15,632 nt of DNA from Nitrospinae bacterium AH_259_B05_G02_I21 (lineage in GTDB: Bacteria > JADFOP01), in assembly GCA_027717595.1 (NCBI GenBank), contig JALLOF010000035.1, positions 1-15,632 on the forward strand, written 5' to 3'. The translations under genes were made by a program, and so were the position numbers. This document shows, in pieces, positions 1 through 4,364 of the stretch; within the stretch, counting starts at the first letter, position 1, and each line of letters opens with the position of its first letter. Under the pieces are notes generated by a model. It was not told the DNA's origin. It did no database searches and saw only the letters and a list, made by a program, of their open reading frames with translations.

Positions 1-40
1 ACCATGCTAGCGCCCTTCGGCTACGACTACCATAGGCTGG

Positions 41-604
41 TTGAAATCACTTGAGCCAGGGAAGGGGCTACCGTGTTCGTCTAGGATGGGGCCGGGGGTA
101 CATAATGACCCATTTATCGGATATTATCGCCAAGAACTCTGGGTCACCTTCGGAAGAGTAGGAGATGAGGAGGACACGGATTTTGTTCGACTTGAAACGT
201 GTCGAATCGGCTATGACGGTGTGGCCGTAGACAAGTCCTTTCGCAATGCACCCGGGCCGCCGGTGCCTTTAGGAACTACGATGATGAAGCGGCATCCTAA
301 AACACCGGAAATACTAGCCGAAATGGAGCGGTGGGCAAAGAAAAAAGCATGGCGCATAAAAGTCAAAGAACTATACGAAGAGCTCGACAGAGCTGCTGGT
401 CAATATATGACTCATGATTACGTCTTATGGGCATATGGTCTGGAAGACCCCATGCCAAACGGGCAACCAAGGGTAATCCATTTTATTCCAACAGGATGTG
501 AGAGCAAAGCTGTTTATGCCTATTGTGCATATCCTAATTCTAAAAGAGTTATTAAACATAAGATAGGCAATTGTCACATTGCGAAAGAGATAATCAGATC
601 ATGA
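41..604 (+). CDS. Hypothetical protein, 187 aa, unrecognised
   Basis: I do not recognise this protein. The frame is open from position 11. The TTG at 41 is the longest supported start and its upstream sequence has only a weak purine stretch. An ATG at 86 would give a shorter product, so the start is uncertain. There is no signal peptide or membrane segment. The middle (about residues 85-125) is charged and probably helical, rich in Lys, Glu and Arg. The C-terminal third has three Cys (in GCESK, YAYCAY and GNCHIAK) with His residues, which could be a small metal site or simply buried cysteines. Codon use is more A+T-rich than in the following genes, as expected for mobile-element cargo. Its TGA stop overlaps an ATG (ATGA at 601-604) that opens a tiny frame described in the findings. 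Confidence 0.6.
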   Translation: MKSLEPGKGLPCSSRMGPGVHNDPFIGYYRQELWVTFGRVGDEEDTDFVRLETCRIGYDGVAVDKSFRNAPGPPVPLGTTMMKRHPKTPEILAEMERWAKKKAWRIKVKELYEELDRAAGQYMTHDYVLWAYGLEDPMPNGQPRVIHFIPTGCESKAVYAYCAYPNSKRVIKHKIGNCHIAKEIIRS

Positions 605-744
605 AATTCCCTTTTTTATCGTCGTTGCCATCTTCGTGGCGGTGGTGTGCGCGGCACACAGGGGCTTCTAGGGCCACTCACCGCTGCGTCCTTGAGTGGC
701 TTTCGCATTGAAGTATGGACCCTAGGGTTGGTAGTGTAGAAAAG
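605..744. other. Intergenic segment with hairpins and a possible tiny membrane peptide
   Basis: No conventional gene is visible. The ATG at 601 opens a 36-codon frame that looks meaningless in frame 0. The -1 frame from 609 encodes a hydrophobic stretch (FFIVVAIFVAVVCAAH) that stops at 668-670. A T-run, 612-617, lies where the two frames would join. Small hairpins are at 627-640 (GCCA/TGGC) and 645-659 (GTGTGC/GCACAC). See the findings. Confidence 0.4.
673..703 (+). terminator. Possible intrinsic terminator
   Basis: Perfect 8-bp arms, GCCACTCA (673-680) and TGAGTGGC (693-700), enclose a 12-nt loop and are followed by only three T residues. It lies downstream of the 187-aa gene and upstream of the glycosyl transferase unit. 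The short T tract makes it a weak terminator, and it could be another structural element. Confidence 0.35.
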
Positions 745-849
745 ATGACTAGGCCCATCCCACTCAAAATCCCCCTAGCGGCCCTCCTAGCCCTCCTCCT
801 GGCCGCCCCTACTCTGGCCGTAGGCTGGATAGAGCAATGTCGTGGATAA
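745..849 (+). CDS. Short signal-peptide-like ORF, 34 aa, possibly a gene remnant
   Basis: ATG at 745 opens a 34-codon frame. Its product is a positively charged start, a Leu/Ala-rich core (LAALLALLLAAPTLA) and a short tail (VGWIEQCRG). The TAA at 847-849 overlaps the next gene's ATG at 837 by 13 nt. The core aligns codon by codon with the signal peptide of the nuclease at 1451, including several synonymous differences, which points to common origin rather than chance. It may be a real leader peptide coupled to the transferase, or the stump of a second secreted nuclease gene whose body was replaced. The ribosome binding site is weak. Confidence 0.4.
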   Translation: MTRPIPLKIPLAALLALLLAAPTLAVGWIEQCRG

Positions 850-1454
850 ATACGGCGGTCGATAAACTCATCGCGGCTGCAACCTTGGTTTGTCTGTCAC
901 CCTTACTAGGGGCCATCGCTCTGGCCATCAAGCTGGAGGGCCTATTTGACCCGAAGGCAAGAGGCCCGGCGGTCTGGGCCATGACTCGAATCTCCCAAGG
1001 GGAGCGCTTCGGGCTGTTCAAGTTTCGGACCTTTTGGGCTCATCGCCACCCTGATGATTACGACGGGCTCGGCCCGCAGAATACCAGCCAGCAAACCAAC
1101 CTCGATGTCACTCGGGTCGGACACTTCCTGTTGAAGTGGTATCTCGACGAGCTGCCCCAACTCTTCAATATCCTGCGTGGTGATATGCGGCTCGTGGGGC
1201 CACGGCCCGTTCCACCCTGGTATTACGCAGAGGAGCTGTCTGTGGGGGCCAGTGCGAAGCGATGGGTAAAGGCGGGATGGGCAGGGCTTGCCCAGGCCTC
1301 CAAGGGGCCCAGGAGTAGTGGGTACAAGAGTAGGCGCCTGGATGCCTTGTACGTCCGTCGGGTTGCCAATATGAGCTCTTGGCAACGGCTCCGGTATGAC
1401 CTGCGAGTGATACTTCGCACCCTCCAAACGATGCTGCGGGGCGAGGGATTGTGA
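837..1454 (+). CDS. Monotopic phosphoglycosyl transferase (bacterial sugar transferase family)
   Basis: The 205-aa product matches the catalytic domain of the PglC/WcaJ family, which moves a sugar-1-phosphate from a nucleotide sugar onto undecaprenyl phosphate at the inner face of the cytoplasmic membrane, starting assembly of a polysaccharide or glycan. Visible features: an N-terminal hydrophobic segment (residues 11-31) with the Ser21-Pro22 kink expected of the re-entrant membrane helix; FKFRT at 61-65; the catalytic pair Asp104-Glu105 in LDELPQL; GDMRLVGPRP at 115-124; GWAGLAQ at 147-153. Its size is that of minimal PglC-type enzymes, without the extra membrane domain of WcaJ. The sugar cannot be read from the sequence. 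The stop overlaps the nuclease start by 4 nt. In this element it is probably cargo that changes a surface glycan, which is inference. Confidence 0.88.
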   Translation: MSWINTAVDKLIAAATLVCLSPLLGAIALAIKLEGLFDPKARGPAVWAMTRISQGERFGLFKFRTFWAHRHPDDYDGLGPQNTSQQTNLDVTRVGHFLLKWYLDELPQLFNILRGDMRLVGPRPVPPWYYAEELSVGASAKRWVKAGWAGLAQASKGPRSSGYKSRRLDALYVRRVANMSSWQRLRYDLRVILRTLQTMLRGEGL

Positions 1455-2134
1455 CAGGGTGTTTAGAGGTGAGAAGGACTATCCTAGCGACCCTCTTGGT
1501 ACTCCTACTGGCTGCCCCCGCTGTGGCCAGCGAGCTCTACACCCACCGCTCCGGCTGCCACCGATGGCACTCTTGCCCCTCAGACCGTGGTACCTACACC
1601 TGTGGGGATCGTGGCTATTGCTCTCAGTGCCCCGACAACCAGTATTGCGAAGGTGGTAGGCCCCGGAAGGCTCGTGCTCCGAAGCCTCAGATAGCCCCTC
1701 CTCCCTCACCAAAACCCCCACCTCCTAGAGGTGGCTTTCCCGCTGGTCCACAGTTAGCTCAAGTTATCGACGGCGACACTCTGCGGCTGGCATCGGGAGA
1801 GCGTGTGAGGCTCATCGGCGCAGACACTCCCGAGCTACACCACCCGAGACGAGGACGGGAGCCCTACGGCCGGGAGGCGAAAGCCTGTCTTGTGAGTATT
1901 CTGAACGGCCAGAAGGTGAGGCTGAAGATCGGGGCTGATCCGAGGGACCGCTATGGCCGGACTCTGGCTCACCTGTGGACGGAGAAGGGTGTCCACGTCA
2001 ATAAAGAGTTGCTTCGACGTGGCTGTGGTCGGCTGATGGTCATTGGAGCCAACACCGGCCACCTGTCCGAGCTAGTAGCCGCCCAGGAGGAAGCAAGGGC
2101 CGCGAAAAGAGGGCTGTGGGGCTTGAGGCCGTGA
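1451..2134 (+). CDS. Secreted staphylococcal-nuclease-like (thermonuclease family) protein with Cys/His-rich N-terminal segment
   Basis: The 227-aa product has a signal peptide (core about residues 9-27, likely cleaved after AVA-S), a Cys/His-rich segment at 33-66 (GCHRWHSCPSD, TYTCGD, CSQCPDNQYC), a proline-rich linker at about 78-100 and an SNase domain from about 103. The catalytic set of staphylococcal nuclease is intact: Asp109 (IDGDT), Arg120, Asp125 and Glu128 (RLIGADTPE), and Arg170 (DRYGRTLAHLW). It should hydrolyse DNA and RNA with Ca2+ outside the cytoplasm. GTG at 1451 overlaps the transferase stop (GTGA) and has a GAGG motif just upstream; GTG at 1469 is an alternative that would tighten the signal peptide. 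SNase-like nucleases are known on mobile DNA, for example ParB of plasmid RP4. The Cys/His segment may bind metal. Confidence 0.9.
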   Translation: MTGCLEVRRTILATLLVLLLAAPAVASELYTHRSGCHRWHSCPSDRGTYTCGDRGYCSQCPDNQYCEGGRPRKARAPKPQIAPPPSPKPPPPRGGFPAGPQLAQVIDGDTLRLASGERVRLIGADTPELHHPRRGREPYGREAKACLVSILNGQKVRLKIGADPRDRYGRTLAHLWTEKGVHVNKELLRRGCGRLMVIGANTGHLSELVAAQEEARAAKRGLWGLRP

Positions 2135-2164
2135 ACCTATCCTGATAGAATCAGAACGTCCCAT

Positions 2165-2220
2165 TGGGCGGCGCACCGGACGATCGCCGGGGACTTATCC
2201 TGAAAGTCCAGCGCCGCCCA
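2165..2220 (+). other. Predicted three-way-junction structure (RNA or single-stranded DNA)
   Basis: Outer arms GGGCGGCGC (2166-2174) and GCGCCGCCC (2211-2219) pair perfectly, with an added T-A pair at 2165/2220. Inside are two adjacent hairpins: CCGG/CCGG (2176-2190) and GGACTT/AAGTCC (2191-2209). Each has a 7-nt loop, and one unpaired A sits on each side of the pair. It lies 31 nt after the nuclease stop and 36 nt before the next gene's start. It could be a leader structure, a processing site, or a folded single-stranded DNA site. There is no T-run, so it is not a standard terminator. Confidence 0.45.
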
Positions 2221-2256
2221 CCTACCATTTACCAGGAGCCGTCAGCAGGAGATGGC

Positions 2257-2937
2257 ATGACAAACCGCTCCAAAGACCAAGAAATCTCAACGGTAACCTT
2301 AGACGACATTGCCCAATGTCTTTGTGATGAGCTAGGGATTGACATTGATCAGAACTCCTACCGTGAACTTATCGATTTAATAGAAACATCATTTAAAATT
2401 TATTGGAGCCTTCGGACGGGTAAGGGAGTGAAGTTCCCGTTGTTTGGAGGCATTGAGGCTTTGGATAATGCGATCTCTTCGCTCGAAAAGGTGAGGCTTG
2501 TATATATTGTCGTTCCTGATTATGACCTAGCTGGACTTATCGAACTTTATGAAAAGTACCTTAGTGGGGAAGACACCGATTTTATATTTGATGGTTCGGG
2601 AGGCCAAAAGACCAGAAAAAGAAAAATAAAATCTGTCACAGACGCGCTAAGCAAGATCAAGAAGAATCTTTTAAGTGTTGTCGAAAGTACAAACCCAATA
2701 GCAATAGTGGGCCTAGAAAATGCGGAGGGATGGTTGACCTGGATATTGTTCAAGTATCTGCGGTCGGCCTTTCCTGGGCACGCCTTACACAACACGCAAA
2801 TAGACAAGACGGTCTACCTACTCTTAAAACTCCACGGAGTCCAACAAAAAGAATCCAAAAATCCAAAAAGTATGATTCGTCAACGACGCATAAGATTCTT
2901 CGAAGAGATAGAACCCCACCTACCCCCACCTGAATAA
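2257..2937 (+). CDS. Hypothetical protein, 226 aa, unrecognised
   Basis: I do not recognise this family. ATG at 2257 is chosen because AGGAGA lies about 5 nt upstream. A longer frame from TTG at 2164 would run through the structured element at 2165-2220 and is unlikely. The product is soluble with no signal peptide. It alternates helical and beta-like stretches and has a Lys/Arg-rich patch near residues 120-135 (QKTRKRKIKS) and a basic, proline-ended C-terminus. The segment NPIAIVGLENAEGWLTWILFKYL suggests a hydrophobic core. The gene is clearly more A+T-rich than the transferase and nuclease genes before it, so it probably has a different history from them. It stands alone between the structure at 2165 and the regulatory region after it. 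Confidence 0.7.
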   Translation: MTNRSKDQEISTVTLDDIAQCLCDELGIDIDQNSYRELIDLIETSFKIYWSLRTGKGVKFPLFGGIEALDNAISSLEKVRLVYIVVPDYDLAGLIELYEKYLSGEDTDFIFDGSGGQKTRKRKIKSVTDALSKIKKNLLSVVESTNPIAIVGLENAEGWLTWILFKYLRSAFPGHALHNTQIDKTVYLLLKLHGVQQKESKNPKSMIRQRRIRFFEEIEPHLPPPE

Positions 2938-3156
2938 CCCCTCCGTTGGCCCGAAGGGACGTATTGCCCCCTCTGCCCTGCGCGCACCCCAAAAAAAAAT
3001 GACTTAAAAAAGAGTACACAGCTTTTGGTCAAAACGGCCATTTTGAGCATTTTCTGTTTACCCTGAATACACAAGAATGGCTGATTATTCACGTTTTGGC
3101 CATTTCCTGTTTACTATAATTGCCTGTATCCCACTGATACGCAAGGGCTTATCCTC
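2938..3156. promoter_or_regulatory. Regulatory region with direct and inverted repeats and a TATAAT box
   Basis: No gene is visible. A-tracts at 2991-2999 and 3006-3011 could bend the DNA. An inverted repeat TCAAAA-6-TTTTGA is at 3029-3046. CATTTTCTGTTTAC (3048-3061) recurs as CATTTCCTGTTTAC (3101-3114), one mismatch in 14, exactly 53 bp apart, close to five helical turns. The second copy abuts a perfect TATAAT (3115-3120) that lacks a good -35, which would fit an activator-dependent or repressed promoter. A further perfect inverted repeat GTATC-5-GATAC is at 3126-3140. This is probably the control region of the AlpA-like gene and the replication genes. Confidence 0.55.
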
Positions 3157-3187
3157 TTGACAAGTTTGGATGAAGTCCCCATCATCC
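3157..3187 (+). promoter_or_regulatory. Candidate promoter with overlapping operator
   Basis: A consensus -35, TTGACA (3157-3162), is followed after 17 bp by CATCAT (3180-3185), a 4/6 match to the -10 consensus. The inverted repeat GGATGA-8-TCATCC (3168-3187) covers the spacer and the -10, where a repressor dimer would block RNA polymerase. Transcription would start near 3192, leaving a short leader before the GGGGGT ribosome binding site and the ATG at 3220. Confidence 0.45.
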
Positions 3188-3219
3188 ATCATGAAGATTC
3201 ATTATATGGGGGTCTCAAT

Positions 3220-3447
3220 ATGCCGGTCACGGGAAAGGGTGAGTTTCTGGACACCGACGCCCTCGCCGCGATTTTGGGGCTTAGTCCCGGCACACTAAGG
3301 ACGTGGCGCTGGTCGGGTGTCGGCCCCAAGTTTTTCCGCCTTAACGGGATTGCGGGACCTGTTAGGTACCTCTGGGGAGACGTCGAGCTTTGGCTCGGTG
3401 GGCAAGCCATTGACCCCGCGAAAGTGAAAGAGGATCGGCAAGTGTAG
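3220..3447 (+). CDS. AlpA-like helix-turn-helix DNA-binding protein (excisionase family)
   Basis: The 75-aa product fits the small MerR-like winged-helix group (AlpA/HTH_17) that acts as regulators and recombination directionality factors of mobile elements. The diagnostic pattern is seen: FLDTDALAAILGLSPGTLRTW (about residues 9-29) is the HTH, followed by the wing sequence RWSGVGPKFFRL, then RYLWGDVELWL. ATG at 3220 is chosen over the TTG at 3157 because of a GGGGGT motif 7-12 nt upstream and because TTGACA at 3157 looks like a promoter element. It lies alone at the head of the replication region, just behind several inverted repeats, so autoregulation of that region is likely. It could also promote excision. 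Confidence 0.8.
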   Translation: MPVTGKGEFLDTDALAAILGLSPGTLRTWRWSGVGPKFFRLNGIAGPVRYLWGDVELWLGGQAIDPAKVKEDRQV

Positions 3448-3455
3448 ATCTGAAT

Positions 3456-3484
3456 AAAAAAAGGCCCCGGTGGGAGCCGAGGCC
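3456..3484 (-). terminator. Intrinsic terminator reading leftward
   Basis: Read on the minus strand, GGCCTCGG (3484-3477) pairs with CCGGGGCC (3470-3463), one G-T wobble, around a 6-nt loop, and is followed at once by seven T residues (3462-3456). There is no T-run on the plus side, so it acts only leftward. No convincing minus-strand protein gene ends here. The best candidate it serves is the small RNA listed next. Confidence 0.65.
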
Positions 3485-3533
3485 AAGAGCAAAAGCCATT
3501 ACGAGGCGACGAGGATCACCACGGGGGCTTTCT
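3456..3533 (-). ncRNA. Candidate small RNA, about 78 nt
   Basis: A minus-strand TTGACA (3568-3563) with a 17-nt spacer precedes a weak TACCTT (3545-3540). Transcription from about 3533 would run to the intrinsic terminator at 3484-3456. The predicted RNA would have a 5' stem AAAGCC/GGCTTT around a 27-nt loop, then the terminator hairpin with its U-tail. It lies between the AlpA-like gene and the replication operon, antisense to their leader. Phage and plasmid replication regions often carry such RNAs, but the poor -10 keeps this tentative. Confidence 0.35.
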
Positions 3534-3600
3534 CATTGGAAGGTAGTTTCTTTCCGTGGTCCTGTCAAGGAGGAAAGCCGTGGGCAGGAGGAAACAAAAG

Positions 3601-3747
3601 ATGTGGATTGTGACGACAGACAAAGATGGCAAGCCGAGATTCCACGAGCCTCCACAAGAGCCATACCCAACCTGTGAACTGCGAGAGTGTTTGCCAGATC
3701 CTCTTCATCCAGGAAGGATGGTCTACCGCGAGGGAGAAAGCAAGTGA
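3601..3747 (+). CDS. Small hypothetical protein, 48 aa
   Basis: ATG at 3601 follows a strong AGGAGG about 9 nt upstream, which decides the start over in-frame GTG codons at 3556 and 3586. The short, charged product has two Cys (CELREC) in the middle and no membrane segment. Its GTGA stop overlaps the start of the next gene, so the two are probably translated together. I do not recognise a family. The strong ribosome binding site and the coupling are the main support. Confidence 0.6.
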   Translation: MWIVTTDKDGKPRFHEPPQEPYPTCELRECLPDPLHPGRMVYREGESK

Positions 3748-4046
3748 GCCGGTCTAAAAACGAGCAAGGTGGACACACAGTATCGCCAGGGGGGGCGAGC
3801 AGCACGCCCACAGAGGACGATCGGGACATAAAAGGCACCCAAGGACGCTGCCCGTCCTGTGACGGCCCTGTAATAAATAAGAAGGTCGGCGGGTCGATCA
3901 GGCGGTTTTGCAAACCCCGATGTCGTTGGGAATGGAACCGGGGGGTGCGACGGCAAAAAAGGCTAGCTGCGATCGGGGCTGTTTCTTGTCCTGAGTGTAG
4001 GAGCGATGTCTTGAAAGTAGTGGAGTCGTGGAGCGGGGCGCCATGA
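3744..4046 (+). CDS. Small zinc-ribbon protein, 100 aa
   Basis: GTG at 3744 overlaps the stop of the preceding gene (GTGA) and has AGGGAG about 7 nt upstream. After a polar N-terminus, Cys36-Pro-Ser-Cys39 and Cys56-x3-Cys60 (RFCKPRCRW) form a plausible four-Cys zinc knuckle followed by a basic helix (RGVRRQKRL). A second pair, Cys82-Pro-Glu-Cys85, lies near the C-terminus. Such small zinc ribbons are common in phage and plasmid early regions and usually bind nucleic acid or a polymerase, but no specific role can be read here. The Cys pattern argues that this strand is the coding one, not the long opposite frame. Confidence 0.7.
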   Translation: MSRSKNEQGGHTVSPGGASSTPTEDDRDIKGTQGRCPSCDGPVINKKVGGSIRRFCKPRCRWEWNRGVRRQKRLAAIGAVSCPECRSDVLKVVESWSGAP

Positions 4047-4093
4047 CCAAGGTTGTTCATCGTTATGCCCCGAAGAAGAGGAGTTCACAATGA
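4043..4093 (+). CDS. Possible 16-aa micro-ORF linking two genes
   Basis: ATG at 4043 overlaps the preceding stop (ATGA, 4043-4046), and its own TGA overlaps the next ATG (ATGA, 4090-4093). The peptide is strongly basic (MTKVVHRYAPKKRSSQ). It may simply keep ribosomes moving from the zinc-ribbon gene to the next gene, or the arrangement may be chance. The next gene also has its own GAGGAG upstream. Confidence 0.25.
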   Translation: MTKVVHRYAPKKRSSQ

Positions 4094-4317
4094 GGCCCGA
4101 GGACGTAGTTTTTCAGGCGGAAAAATTCTTGAGTTGGCATGGCCGAGCCGGGGGCGCCCTGGGGGCCAACTTTGAATGGTGGGCTCAAGGAAAAGACTTC
4201 TGGCCAGAGGATCAAGAGATCATCTGGATGGCGGTAAGGGAAACCTTGTCGGTCATAACGATACTGAGGGATTCATTGCGGGCGGAAGTTCCTCACGGAG
4301 CGCGACGAGTGGCCTAG
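4090..4317 (+). CDS. Small hypothetical protein, 75 aa
   Basis: ATG at 4090 has GAGGAG about 6 nt upstream. The product begins MRPEDVVFQAEKFLSWHG, contains an aromatic-rich middle (FEWWAQGKDFWPEDQ) and ends in a helix (IIWMAVRETLSVITIL) followed by a basic tail. There is no signal peptide, and the hydrophobic helix is too short and mixed to be a clear membrane span. No family is recognised. It sits 47 nt before the replication initiator-like gene in the same direction, so it belongs to the replication operon by position. Confidence 0.6.
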   Translation: MRPEDVVFQAEKFLSWHGRAGGALGANFEWWAQGKDFWPEDQEIIWMAVRETLSVITILRDSLRAEVPHGARRVA

Positions 4318-4364
4318 TTACGCTCGTCCCGCCCGCACTAAATGGCCGAGCTGGGGGGCCTACG

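Noticed and set aside
602-737. UGA at 602-604 read as selenocysteine, since 44 further codons are open and tRNA-Sec is nearby
   Set aside because: No SECIS-like hairpin right after the UGA, no redox motif around it, and the extension looks random. The neighbouring tRNA gene is simply the integration site.
2164-2256. Upstream TTG start for the 226-aa protein
   Set aside because: It would translate through the three-way-junction structure and lacks a ribosome binding site, whereas ATG at 2257 has AGGAGA at good spacing.
3533-4060. 175-codon open frame on the minus strand over the 48-aa and zinc-ribbon genes
   Set aside because: Ser/Thr/Pro-rich with no domain pattern. The plus strand shows Cys-pair motifs, strong ribosome binding sites and start-stop overlaps. 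It could only be kept as a rival explanation for the leftward terminator at 3456-3484.
4250-4290. Second copy of the tRNA-Sec 3' end as a left attachment site (GGCGGAAG at about 4280, and again near 6950)
   Set aside because: Matches are only about 8 bases (GGCGGAAG), lie inside coding genes, and lack the rest of the T arm, so they are chance matches.
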